A stretch of DNA of 20,292 nt from the NCBI GenBank assembly GCA_900546355.1, contig URCM01000054.1, positions 1 to 20,292 on the forward strand. The letters are read 5' to 3'. How positions within the stretch are numbered: the first letter of the stretch is position 1; every line of letters starts with the position of its first letter. This document shows positions 6,969 to 13,391 of this stretch, in pieces. Source of the stretch: an uncultured Bacteroides sp. (GTDB taxonomy: Bacteria; Bacteroidota; Bacteroidia; Bacteroidales; Bacteroidaceae). The position numbers and the translations under genes were made by a program. The notes beneath the pieces are model-generated. The model ran no database searches. It saw only the letters and a list, made by a program, of their open reading frames with translations, and was not told the DNA's origin.

Positions 6969-7070
6969 GAAGATATACTTCGTTTGCCGATGCAGTATAT
7001 CTTCGTAGGCAGTTGCAGTATATATTAAACCGCCGATGCAGTATATCTTCGTTCTCAGAGGGTATATATT
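6969..7070. repeat. Degenerate tandem repeat, period about 23 bp
   Basis: A 21-bp unit beginning GCCGATGCAGTATATC and ending TTCGT occurs identically at 6986-7006 and 7032-7052 (46 bp apart). Halfway between, TGCAGTATAT at 7014-7023 keeps the same phase, giving a 23-bp period. A weaker GTATATAT copy follows at 7062. At 6969-6984 GAAGATATACTTCG is the same core inverted. Regular spacing near two helical turns could suit a DNA-binding protein, but no protein is identified. Confidence 0.7.
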
Positions 7071-7310
7071 GGCCGAATGCGGACATTCATAAAAAATAAC
7101 TTATATTTTTTACACGTAATCAGTTTTACGATACAAAAAAGGATTTGGATGCCTCTATGGATTTGGGTTTTTATCCGGCCGCGCACGGACACAAAAAAAA
7201 CACAGATTCACATTGGGATTGATTTTTTGCGCTATGGGTTAAAAATAAAACTGGATATCCGCATTTTGCCCCATTGCTTCCTTGCGAACGGAACTATGCT
7301 TCAACTGCGA

Positions 7311-7368
7311 TAGAAGCAAGGATAAATGGCTAAGTATCCAATGATACTTGGTCTTAGAAGCAAGGATA
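7311..7368. repeat. 14-bp direct repeat flanking a small palindrome
   Basis: TAGAAGCAAGGATA occurs at 7311-7324 and 7355-7368, 44 bp apart. Between them AAGTATC (7332-7338) and GATACTT (7343-7349) form a 7-bp palindrome with a CAAT loop, and CAAGGATACTTG across the second copy is related to it. Confidence 0.6.
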
Positions 7369-7499
7369 CTTGAGGGCAAGAGTTTACCCTAAAATGCTTC
7401 TTACTCCCTATTCGGGGGAATGGAGGATATTCATAAAAATAAAATCCCGCTGTAAATCTGTGTATGGATTACCTGTTTTTTGGTATGAAAAACGGTTTC

Positions 7500-8099
7500 T
7501 TATTTCTTGTCCGGGTTGTACCGTGCGTTCAGTCCTTCCACAATTTCGTTGGTGATGTTGAAAGTGGGGTCGGCATACAGCAGGTTGTCGAATCCGGTAT
7601 TGCTGATAATCAGACTGTATCCTTTGTCCTTATTATATATCTTCAGGAATGAGTTGATAGAGTCACGCAGTTGCAGGCTGTTCTTTTGGTTTTCCAGTTG
7701 GAGTTCGTTGGTCAGTTTTTCTTGTAACTCTTGCAGTTTTTGCTGTTTCTGTACGATGCGCACTCTTTCCTGTTCGGCACGCTCCGGACTCACGAAACCA
7801 TTGTTTTCCAGTTTGCGTTGGAATTCACGCATGTCGTTGTCCAGGTCTTTCGCTTTTTCGTTCAGCGTGGTGCGGATGTTTTCTTCCTTCTGGATCATCA
7901 GTTCGTTCAGGTCGTTCCAGAATTTGTATTTGGTCAACAAGGAATCAATTTCCACGTATGCAATCTTCATGTTTCCAGATACGGTTGCCATTACCGGTGA
8001 ACTGTTGTTTTCGGCTGCTTTCTGGTCTGTACATTGGGTGAACATCAGCGCGAATGCCAATGCCATAAATCCATTCAGGATATACTTCATTTTTTTCAT
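7500..8099 (-). CDS. OmpH/Skp-family chaperone-like lipoprotein
   Basis: Predicted periplasmic, membrane-anchored relative of the Skp/OmpH chaperone, which holds unfolded outer-membrane proteins. The start chosen is ATG 8099 (MKKMKYILNGF), because it gives a clean lipoprotein signal with the lipobox FTQC and acylated Cys23; the open frame extends further upstream, but only through the preceding gene. After a short linker, the IAYVEIDSLLTKY motif (about 47-60) begins the OmpH domain, followed by a long charged coiled coil (about 70-150; many Gln, Glu and Lys, e.g. QKQQKLQELQEKL), then a C-terminal beta part. At 199 residues it is a usual length. The small membrane-protein gene lies 26 bp upstream on the same strand, so the two are probably one transcript. 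Substrate and partner are not deducible. Confidence 0.88.
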   Translation of the reverse strand: MKKMKYILNGFMALAFALMFTQCTDQKAAENNSSPVMATVSGNMKIAYVEIDSLLTKYKFWNDLNELMIQKEENIRTTLNEKAKDLDNDMREFQRKLENNGFVSPERAEQERVRIVQKQQKLQELQEKLTNELQLENQKNSLQLRDSINSFLKIYNKDKGYSLIISNTGFDNLLYADPTFNITNEIVEGLNARYNPDKK

Positions 8100-8125
8100 A
8101 ATGCTTTTTTTAAGTATCTTAGTTA

Positions 8126-8374
8126 TTAATTGTTTTCGTTGGTTTGCGCTTTTCCTGTTGTTTCCCGTTCGGCTATGGCATGTGGGTTGGCACGCCTTGC
8201 CTCTCGGTCTTGCGCCTGCACGCAACCGATGCCTTTTTCTCTTAACGCCTTGTTTCCGCTTACGTGCGTATTCGGGAACCGTCCGTTCTTTTTAAAGAGT
8301 ATCTTCACCGATAATAGTGCGATGCAAATAGCAACTATTAACACTGTAATCAGGATAGTCTTCAGCATTTCCAT
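8126..8374 (-). CDS. Conserved small membrane protein of Bacteroidota
   Basis: An 82-residue protein with one N-terminal membrane helix (MLKTILITVLIVAICIALL, about 3-21) and a polar tail. The conserved block KKNGRFPNTHVSGNKALREKGIGCVQAQDREAR (about 28-60) is familiar to me from many Bacteroidota genomes, where the protein is annotated only as a membrane or secreted protein. Cys51 in that block is notable. The ATG at 8374 is 14 bp from a good -7 promoter box. The gene precedes the OmpH-like lipoprotein by 26 bp, which suggests an envelope-related role. Function is unknown. Confidence 0.8.
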   Translation of the reverse strand: MEMLKTILITVLIVAICIALLSVKILFKKNGRFPNTHVSGNKALREKGIGCVQAQDREARRANPHAIAERETTGKAQTNENN

Positions 8375-8387
8375 TAATTTTGTGCTG

Positions 8388-8395
8388 CAAAGATA
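8388..8395 (-). promoter_or_regulatory. -7 promoter box for the small membrane protein / OmpH pair
   Basis: On the minus strand TATCTTTG (8395-8388) is a perfect TAnnTTTG match. It ends 13 bp before ATG 8374. The -33 box is weak (CGTTTA around 8411-8416). Confidence 0.55.
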
Positions 8396-8507
8396 TACTT
8401 TTTGTTATCTAAACGGGAGGTTTGTTTGGGAAAAAAGCAGGTGAAGCCTCCGTTAAGTTGCGTTTTTAACTTATTTTTACTGATAAAAAGGATATAAATT
8501 GTCGATT

Positions 8508-9965
8508 ATGGAAAAAAATGATTTGAAACCGGCCCTTGTCTTCCACTATTTCGAAGAAGTGTGCCGGGTGCCTCGTCCTTCGAAGAAAGAAGAAAAAATC
8601 AGGGCGTATTTATTGGAGTTTGCCCGGCAGCATGACCTGCCCGTCAAGGTAGACGAAGCCGGAAACGTATTGATGTCGAAACCTGCCACGCCGGGGATGG
8701 AGGACCGGAAAGCCGTGATTCTGCAATCGCACATGGACATGGTGTGCGAGAAGAACAAGGACACGCAACATGATTTCGATACCGACCCGATAGAGACGTA
8801 TGTCGATGGGGAATGGTTGCGGGCAAAAGGAACGACGCTGGGTGCCGATAACGGTATCGGTATCGCCACGGAGCTGGCCGTATTGGCTTCGGACGACATC
8901 GGGCATGGCCCTGTCCAGTGTCTGTTTACCGTGGACGAAGAAACGGGATTGACCGGTGCTTTCGCCTTGAAGGAAGGATTTATGGAAGGTGATATTCTCA
9001 TTAATCTGGACTCGGAAGACGAAGGCGAATTGTTCATCGGATGTGCGGGAGGCGCAGGCACTACGGCTACGTTTCCTTGCACGATGACCGCCGCTCCTGA
9101 GGGTTATTTCTTCTTCCGTGTTGCCGTGAAGGGGCTGACCGGAGGACATTCGGGCGATGACATCAACAAGAACCGTGCGAACGCCAACAAATTGCTGAAC
9201 CGGTACTTGACAAGCCTGATGCGGAAATACGATTTGCGCCTGTGCGAGATAGATGGAGGAAACCTGCACAATGCCATCCCGCGGGAGGCATACGCCGTAT
9301 GTGCCGTGCCGATGAAGGATAAGGAAGCGGTGCGGGTGGATTTGAATATCTATTTGGCTGAAATAGAGAATGAATATGCTGTGACCGAACCGAATCTGCG
9401 GATGGAATTGGAGTCGGAGACTCCTTGCCTTAAAGTAATGGATGTAGAGCAGATGAAACGTTTTTTACTTTCTATTTATGCCGTGCACAACGGGGTGTAC
9501 GCCATGAGCCAGGACATTGCTGGGCTCGTGGAAACTTCTTCTAATTTAGCTTCTATTAAACAAGAGGAAGGATGCATCAAGGTGGTGACCAGCCAGCGCA
9601 GCTCTATTCTTTCTTCGCGCGTGGACATGTCGCAGATGGTGGGTGCCGCATTCGAGCTGGGTGGCGCTACGGTGGAGACGGGCGACGGTTATCCGGGGTG
9701 GAAACCGAATCCGTCTTCGGAAATCTTGCGGGTTGCGGTAGAAAGCTACAAGCGTCTGTTCGGGACAGAGCCGAAGGTGAAAGCTATCCATGCCGGGCTG
9801 GAGTGTGGCTTGTTCCTCGAGAAGTATCCATCGCTCGATATGGTTTCGTTCGGGCCTACCTTGCGTGGCGTACACTCGCCCGATGAGCGTATGCTGATTC
9901 CTACGGTCGATAAGTTCTGGCGTCATCTGCTGGATGTGCTGGCGCACGTGCCGGTGAAGGCATGA
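8508..9965 (+). CDS. pepD: Aminoacyl-histidine dipeptidase (peptidase D, M20 family)
   Basis: Cytosolic two-metal (usually Zn) peptidase that cleaves Xaa-His dipeptides such as carnosine-like substrates and broader dipeptides. Start taken at ATG 8508 (MEKNDLKPALVFHYF); the TTG at 8499 would add only three residues. Metal and catalytic residues of M20 are in place: His75 and Asp77 in QSHMDMVCEK, bridging Asp114 in TLGADNGIGIA, general base Glu144 with metal ligand Glu145 in VDEETGLTGA, Asp168 in INLDSED, and late His456 in GVHSPDE. The C-terminal HAGLECGLF (428-436) is family-typical. At 485 residues it is full length. It is divergent from the small membrane-protein gene, with 133 bp between the starts. 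An IS1595-like element sits 32 bp behind its stop, which may affect its 3' end but not the coding region. Confidence 0.96.
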   Translation: MEKNDLKPALVFHYFEEVCRVPRPSKKEEKIRAYLLEFARQHDLPVKVDEAGNVLMSKPATPGMEDRKAVILQSHMDMVCEKNKDTQHDFDTDPIETYVDGEWLRAKGTTLGADNGIGIATELAVLASDDIGHGPVQCLFTVDEETGLTGAFALKEGFMEGDILINLDSEDEGELFIGCAGGAGTTATFPCTMTAAPEGYFFFRVAVKGLTGGHSGDDINKNRANANKLLNRYLTSLMRKYDLRLCEIDGGNLHNAIPREAYAVCAVPMKDKEAVRVDLNIYLAEIENEYAVTEPNLRMELESETPCLKVMDVEQMKRFLLSIYAVHNGVYAMSQDIAGLVETSSNLASIKQEEGCIKVVTSQRSSILSSRVDMSQMVGAAFELGGATVETGDGYPGWKPNPSSEILRVAVESYKRLFGTEPKVKAIHAGLECGLFLEKYPSLDMVSFGPTLRGVHSPDERMLIPTVDKFWRHLLDVLAHVPVKA

Positions 9966-9997
9966 TGTTCATCACAGATTACGTAGGTAAAAATAAT

Positions 9998-10022
9998 CTC
10001 CGTGTGGTGATAAATGTACTAA
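9998..10022 (+). repeat. IS1595-like left inverted repeat, with target duplication at 9990-9997
   Basis: Begins CTCCGTGTGGTGATAAATGT and ends ACTAA, adjacent to the duplication AAAATAAT. The only difference from the right end is C versus T at the fourth base. Confidence 0.93.
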
Positions 10023-10028
10023 CAAACC

Positions 10029-11081
10029 TTAAACGATTTCATCGTCCGGTAAGTAGTAGTCTCTCCATTTGATGTCCGATGTGTAAATGGCGGCAATCTT
10101 AACCAACCTATCAAACAGGTCATATTTCGGGTCGCATGAATCTTTGAAGAATCTTCTGTTGAATTTCCAGCAGAATTCATTCAAGTAAAGTTGCAAGAAC
10201 TGCTTGTCAACCTCACCATGAATGGCAGCAATGCCACTTCGGCAGCGTCCTATGACAACATGCACCCAAGGCAAATGAGTCTTGACAACAGAATCCACAT
10301 TGCTCTCAACATGCCGTTCATACCCTTTGAAGTACCCTTCGAAGTTTATGTGCGAGGAGGAACCGTCTGAAACGATGACCGTATCCTTGTCAATGTGTTT
10401 ACGTACTATTTTGTCCAACGTGTCAGCACTCAGATTGTCAATCACAAACATCTTTATGTAATGGACAACCTTTCCGATGCTTTGCCTTTCCGCTTTTTTA
10501 GCCAATTTGGATGCTTTTCTTATGGATTGCTCTGTTGCCTCGCACAAGTATTGCTGCAGTACAGTGTCAACAGGTTTGCTTTCAACGATGACAAGTACCT
10601 TGGCTTGCTGTTGGCTTCCTGCCCCGCGCTTGATTTTCTCACCGCGCGCCTCTTCAGGAATCCGTATCGGAAAGAACGCCTCATCGAGCTCCACTTCATC
10701 CGACAATTGGTATATGGAATCCCGCTTTCCCATGATGTTCCTCAACTTCATCATCATAAGCCACACGGGAGGGTATTGTTCTATCCGCAGCTGGTGCTGG
10801 ACTTCTTTTGCGGAAAGCACCTGCTTGATGGACGTCATAAGGTGCATGGCATAGAACCAAGTACGAAGGGACAACTTGCTGTGTTCCATTACCGTCCCCT
10901 TGGTCAAGGGAATGCTGCAACCGCATTTTGTACACTGAAACGCTTTTCTCCCTTGCAGCCACTTATCAGTTTTGACACCGCAATTAGGGCAGGAAACGCC
11001 TTGGATGATGCGAATGTCTCTAAAATAAGACACGCAGGATTCTTCCGTCGGAAAACGACCTTCAAATTGACTTAGCAGCAT
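10029..11081 (-). CDS. IS1595-family transposase (ISXO2-like)
   Basis: Transposase of the surrounding insertion sequence; cut-and-paste or copy mobility by a DDE-type RNase H fold. The N-terminal zinc ribbon is visible: Cys31-x2-Cys34 (CPNC) and Cys50-x2-Cys53 (CTKC), a hallmark of the IS1595 group. The catalytic acids fit Asp133 in VELDEAFF, Asp239 in VIVSDGSSSH, and the C-terminal YLNEFCWKFNRR block, where Glu302 lies in the family motif (Y)LDEFxxRFNRR; His288 and the region around it supply the third catalytic position in this family. At 350 residues it is full length, ending seven bases inside the left repeat. Start ATG 11081 fits 70 bp inside the right repeat. No frameshift or stop was found, so it is likely functional. 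Confidence 0.94.
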   Translation of the reverse strand: MLLSQFEGRFPTEESCVSYFRDIRIIQGVSCPNCGVKTDKWLQGRKAFQCTKCGCSIPLTKGTVMEHSKLSLRTWFYAMHLMTSIKQVLSAKEVQHQLRIEQYPPVWLMMMKLRNIMGKRDSIYQLSDEVELDEAFFPIRIPEEARGEKIKRGAGSQQQAKVLVIVESKPVDTVLQQYLCEATEQSIRKASKLAKKAERQSIGKVVHYIKMFVIDNLSADTLDKIVRKHIDKDTVIVSDGSSSHINFEGYFKGYERHVESNVDSVVKTHLPWVHVVIGRCRSGIAAIHGEVDKQFLQLYLNEFCWKFNRRFFKDSCDPKYDLFDRLVKIAAIYTSDIKWRDYYLPDDEIV

Positions 11082-11150
11082 ATGGCTTTTCTTGCAAATT
11101 TAGTGGCTTTCATTCCATTAGAAAAGCTGCACCATCGGACTTAACAGATT

Positions 11151-11175
11151 TTAGTACATTTATCACCACACAGAG
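11151..11175 (-). repeat. IS1595-like right inverted repeat, with target duplication at 11176-11183
   Basis: Reads on the minus strand CTCTGTGTGGTGATAAATGT then ACTAA. It is followed outside by AAAATAAT. Confidence 0.93.
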
Positions 11176-11199
11176 AAAATAATTTGTAGGGGAGAGCTT

Positions 11200-11237
11200 G
11201 CTTGTCTGCAACATCCATGTGGATGCGCCAGGCAAGC
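11200..11237 (+). promoter_or_regulatory. Strong stem-loop before the secreted hydrolase gene
   Basis: GCTTGTCTG (11200-11208) pairs with CAGGCAAGC (11229-11237), 9 bp with one G-T; after a 3x3 internal loop, CATCC (11212-11216) pairs with GGATG (11221-11225) around ATGT. It ends 25 bp before the ATG at 11263 and is not followed by a clear T-run, so a leader element is more likely than a terminator. It lies 25 bp outside the IS. Confidence 0.5.
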
Positions 11238-11262
11238 TTTACCCTGTAGTTGGGCTTATCGT

Positions 11263-12285
11263 ATGAATCGTTATTTATATATATTGACAGGGATTATCGT
11301 GTGCTTTCTTCCATCGCGGATGTTTGCACAGGAAGCTTTCCGTGTCATGCATTACAATGTGGAGAACTTTTTTGATTGTCGCCACGATTCGTTGAAGCAC
11401 GATGAAGAATTTCTTCCCGCTTCGGTTCGTGCTTGGACTTGGAAGAAATATCACGATAAGTTGACGAAGATAGCGAAAGTCATTTTGGCGGCATCGGGAG
11501 AGCAAGTACCCGATTTAGTTGGTTTGTGTGAGGTGGAGAATACATACTGCCTGGACGGTTTGACCCGTTATTCTCCTTTACGTGATGCCGCTTACCGGTA
11601 TGTGATGACCGATTCTCCCGATGAGCGGGGCATTGACGTTGCTTTGCTTTATCAGCCCGCTACGTTCCGATTGGTCGGCACACGATGTATTCACGTTCCT
11701 TCTTCCGTCATTGGGCGTAAGCCTACCCGTGACCTGTTGCATGTGAGCGGACGTGTGGTGTCGGGCGATACGCTTGATGTTTTCGTTTGCCATTTTCCTT
11801 CCCGTTCGGGGGGTGTCCGGTTGAGTGAACCACACCGTTTGCTGGCGGCAAATGTCTTGCGTCAAGCAGTTGACTCTTTGTTGTCTGTTCGCCAACATCC
11901 TTACCTTATTATTATGGGGGATTTCAACGATTATCCTTCCAGTCGTTCAGTTTCTGAAGTATTGGGCGCAAAAAAAGTGTCCGATACGGATGTGTCTTTT
12001 TCCGGACTCTATAATCTGATGGCCGGGAAAGCGGGCGGTACGTATCGGTATCGGGGAGAGTGGGGGATGCTTGACCAGTTCATAGTGAGTGGCACGTTGC
12101 TTTTCCCCTCTTCTGCTCTTTGTACCGATACGGGTAAAGCCCGTCCCTTGGCATTTCCTTTCTTGTTGGAAGAAGACGAGCAATATGGAGGCGATACGCC
12201 GTTCCGCACGTATAAGGGTATGCGTTATCACGGCGGATATAGCGATCATCTTCCCATTTGCCTGGATATTACGGTCAGATACTGA
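11263..12285 (+). CDS. Secreted endonuclease/exonuclease/phosphatase-family hydrolase
   Basis: Phosphodiesterase or nuclease of the EEP (DNase I-like) superfamily, exported by an N-terminal signal peptide (MNRYLYILTGIIVCFLPSRMFA, cleavage likely near residue 22). Active-site motifs are in order: HYNVENFFD (30-38, Asn32), LCEVEN (88-93, metal ligand Glu90), RGIDVALLY (122-130), His177 in CHFPSR, GDFND (219-223, Asp220 and Asn222), and YSDHLPI (326-332, Asp328 and His329). The full set supports an active enzyme on a phosphodiester or phosphate ester, but the substrate is not evident. At 340 residues it is complete. It ends convergently with the GNAT gene, with an 11-bp overlap. It has no close promoter that I could identify; the IS sits 88 bp upstream of its start and may have altered its expression. 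Confidence 0.92.
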   Translation: MNRYLYILTGIIVCFLPSRMFAQEAFRVMHYNVENFFDCRHDSLKHDEEFLPASVRAWTWKKYHDKLTKIAKVILAASGEQVPDLVGLCEVENTYCLDGLTRYSPLRDAAYRYVMTDSPDERGIDVALLYQPATFRLVGTRCIHVPSSVIGRKPTRDLLHVSGRVVSGDTLDVFVCHFPSRSGGVRLSEPHRLLAANVLRQAVDSLLSVRQHPYLIIMGDFNDYPSSRSVSEVLGAKKVSDTDVSFSGLYNLMAGKAGGTYRYRGEWGMLDQFIVSGTLLFPSSALCTDTGKARPLAFPFLLEEDEQYGGDTPFRTYKGMRYHGGYSDHLPICLDITVRY

Positions 12286-12772
12286 GCCCCATGATGTAAT
12301 CGTTCATGTAGAAGCCGTTTCCGATGTGTGTGTCTTCTTCGCGCACTTTTTCCATGCCCATGTGCCGGTAGAAGCCTAATGCCGGGTTCTCGCGGTTTAC
12401 GTTCAGTTCCATGCGGCACGGTCCGGGGTGCAGTTCCTTGATGCCTCGGACGGCTTGCCCGAACAGGAGTTTTCCCAAATGGTGTTTCTGGTATTGCGGG
12501 AGCACGTAAATCTTTTGCAGGTGGAAGAGGCCTTCTCCTTCGGGCTGGATAGAGACGTATCCCGCTCCCTCGTTTTCTCTGAAGGCTATGTAGTAAATGT
12601 GCCCTTCTTCTGTCATCTGCTTGTGCAGGTTTTCGGGCGAGTACATCCAGTCCATCATGTAGACGATTTGTTCCGGCGTCAGGATGTCCTTGTAGGTGGC
12701 GGGAAAGGCTTCCCATGCCAGCTTGTTAATCAAGGGGATGTCTTCTAAAGTGGCTTTTCTGATGGTAAACAT
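12275..12772 (-). CDS. GNAT-family N-acetyltransferase
   Basis: Transfers an acetyl group from acetyl-CoA to an amine, substrate unknown. The GNAT fold is clear: LQKIYVLPQYQKHHLGKLLF (85-104) has motif A with the acetyl-CoA pyrophosphate-binding QKHHLGK (95-101), and NVNRENPALGFYRHMGM (124-140) is motif B. The N-terminus IRKATLEDIPLINKLA is typical. At 165 residues it is a single complete domain, and cytosolic. Its stop overlaps the hydrolase gene on the opposite strand by 11 bp. It has its own -7 box upstream. The family call is secure; the function (small-molecule or protein acetylation) is open. Confidence 0.92.
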   Translation of the reverse strand: MFTIRKATLEDIPLINKLAWEAFPATYKDILTPEQIVYMMDWMYSPENLHKQMTEEGHIYYIAFRENEGAGYVSIQPEGEGLFHLQKIYVLPQYQKHHLGKLLFGQAVRGIKELHPGPCRMELNVNRENPALGFYRHMGMEKVREEDTHIGNGFYMNDYIMGLSI

Positions 12773-12794
12773 AGTGTTTTCGTTTTTTTCTCTG

Positions 12795-12802
12795 CAAAGT
12801 TA
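12795..12802 (-). promoter_or_regulatory. -7 promoter box for the GNAT gene
   Basis: On the minus strand TAACTTTG (12802-12795) matches TAnnTTTG exactly, 22 bp before ATG 12772. The -33 box is not clear. Confidence 0.55.
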
Positions 12803-12842
12803 TTCCTTTTTCGTTATTGATGTGCTTTTGAAATGGAAAAAA

Positions 12843-12915
12843 GAACACAGAGACGCAAAGACACAGAGAAAAATATTTTGCGGATAAAGCTCTGTGCCTT
12901 TGTGTCTCTGTGTTC
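12843..12915. repeat. Intergenic inverted repeat, 26-bp arms
   Basis: Arm 12843-12868 (starting GAACACAGAGACGC) matches the reverse complement of 12890-12915 at 24 of 26 positions, with a 21-nt AT-rich loop. It lies between divergent GNAT and PadR genes. ACAGAG/CTCTGT palindromes of this style recur in Bacteroides intergenic spaces to my knowledge; transcripts entering from either side would form a strong hairpin. Confidence 0.85.
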
Positions 12916-12954
12916 AAAGAATCGTTTCTTGTGTTAATATGGATTAAATAATAG

Positions 12955-12973
12955 TACCTTGTTATGCAAGGTA
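12955..12973 (+). promoter_or_regulatory. Candidate PadR operator dyad
   Basis: TACCTTG (12955-12961), spacer TTATG, CAAGGTA (12967-12973) is a perfect 7-bp dyad; flanking ATAG and TCTAT extend it with one base of slippage. It ends 13 bp before the -7 box at 12987 and so covers the -33 region. PadR-family regulators commonly repress their own operon from such dyads, so autorepression is likely. Confidence 0.6.
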
Positions 12974-12986
12974 TCTATATAATACA

Positions 12987-12994
12987 TATATTTG
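12987..12994 (+). promoter_or_regulatory. -7 promoter box of the PadR-PspC operon
   Basis: TATATTTG matches TAnnTTTG exactly, 31 bp before ATG 13026. The leader carries an unusually good Shine-Dalgarno sequence AAGGAGG (13011-13017), 8 bp before the start, which decides for ATG 13026 over the out-of-frame ATG at 13019. Confidence 0.6.
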
Positions 12995-13025
12995 TGCCAT
13001 ACAAAGGAACAAGGAGGAATGACTC

Positions 13026-13391
13026 ATGAATGTAGACAATGTAAAATCTCAAATGCGAAAAGGGATGCTGGAGTATTGCATCCTGCTGTTGTTGCATCGG
13101 GCGCCTTCGTATGCATCGGACATCATCCAGAACCTGAAGGAAGCAAAGCTGATTGTAGTGGAAGGGACGCTTTATCCGTTGCTTACACGCCTGAAGAACG
13201 ATGACTTGCTGGCGTATGAATGGGTGGAATCGACCCAAGGGCCGCCCCGTAAGTATTATAGTTTGACTCAAAAGGGAGAAGAATTCCTGAAAGGGCTGGA
13301 GACGGCCTGGGATGAACTCTCTGCTACGGTAAATCATTTACGAACCAAATTAATAACCTCGACCGATTATGAAAAAGACACTGACTGTTAA
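13026..13391 (+). CDS. PadR-family transcriptional regulator
   Basis: Dimeric winged-helix repressor of the small PadR type (121 residues). The domain covers almost all of the protein: QMRKGMLEYCILLLLHRAPSYASDIIQNL (9-37, helices 1-2), the recognition region VEGTLYPLLTRLKNDDLL (45-62), the wing GPPRKYYSLTQKGEEFL (72-88), and a C-terminal dimerisation helix. Start ATG 13026 follows AAGGAGG at 8 bp. It overlaps the PspC-domain gene by 23 bp and is co-transcribed with it. A perfect dyad over the promoter suggests autoregulation. In related PadR/PspC pairs the regulator is thought to respond to envelope or small-molecule stress; the effector here is unknown. Confidence 0.93.
   Translation: MNVDNVKSQMRKGMLEYCILLLLHRAPSYASDIIQNLKEAKLIVVEGTLYPLLTRLKNDDLLAYEWVESTQGPPRKYYSLTQKGEEFLKGLETAWDELSATVNHLRTKLITSTDYEKDTDC

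Larger units (their letters stand above)
6664..7499. other. 836-bp gene-free, AT-rich, repeat-containing stretch
   Basis: Between the cargo operon and the OmpH-like gene I find no convincing gene. It holds the candidate att core (6756-6765), a 14-codon frame starting at 6797 behind a perfect -7 box, a 23-bp-period repeat cluster (6969-7070), a 14-bp direct repeat (7311-7324 and 7355-7368), and a distant inverted pair ACACAGATT near 7201 and AATCTGTGT near 7455. It could be a decayed insertion site or a repeat-rich chromosomal spacer. Confidence 0.55.
9998..11175 (-). mobile_element. IS1595-like insertion sequence, complete, with 8-bp target duplication
   Basis: The element is bounded by 25-bp inverted repeats with one mismatch (9998-10022 and 11151-11175; shared core GTGTGGTGATAAATGTACT). 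Direct repeats AAAATAAT lie outside at 9990-9997 and 11176-11183. An 8-bp duplication is the known size for IS1595-family elements. The length is 1178 bp and the one gene inside is intact, so the copy is probably recent and may be active. It lies between pepD and the secreted hydrolase gene; no gene is broken. Confidence 0.95.

Noticed and set aside
6969..7070. CRISPR array
   Set aside because: Units have no unique spacers of constant length, the copies decay quickly and there are no cas genes.
7077..7313. 78-codon plus-strand frame in the gene-free stretch
   Set aside because: AT-rich, low-complexity hydrophobic sequence without a ribosome-binding site or domain.
7507..8295. 262-codon plus-strand frame opposite the OmpH-like gene
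   Set aside because: It is the antisense of a well-supported coiled-coil lipoprotein; its Ser/Phe/Leu-rich make-up is an artefact of that.
8610..9269. 219-codon minus-strand frame inside pepD
   Set aside because: Antisense to a clear M20 peptidase.
10395..11075. 226-codon plus-strand frame inside the insertion sequence
   Set aside because: Antisense to the intact transposase; no domain.
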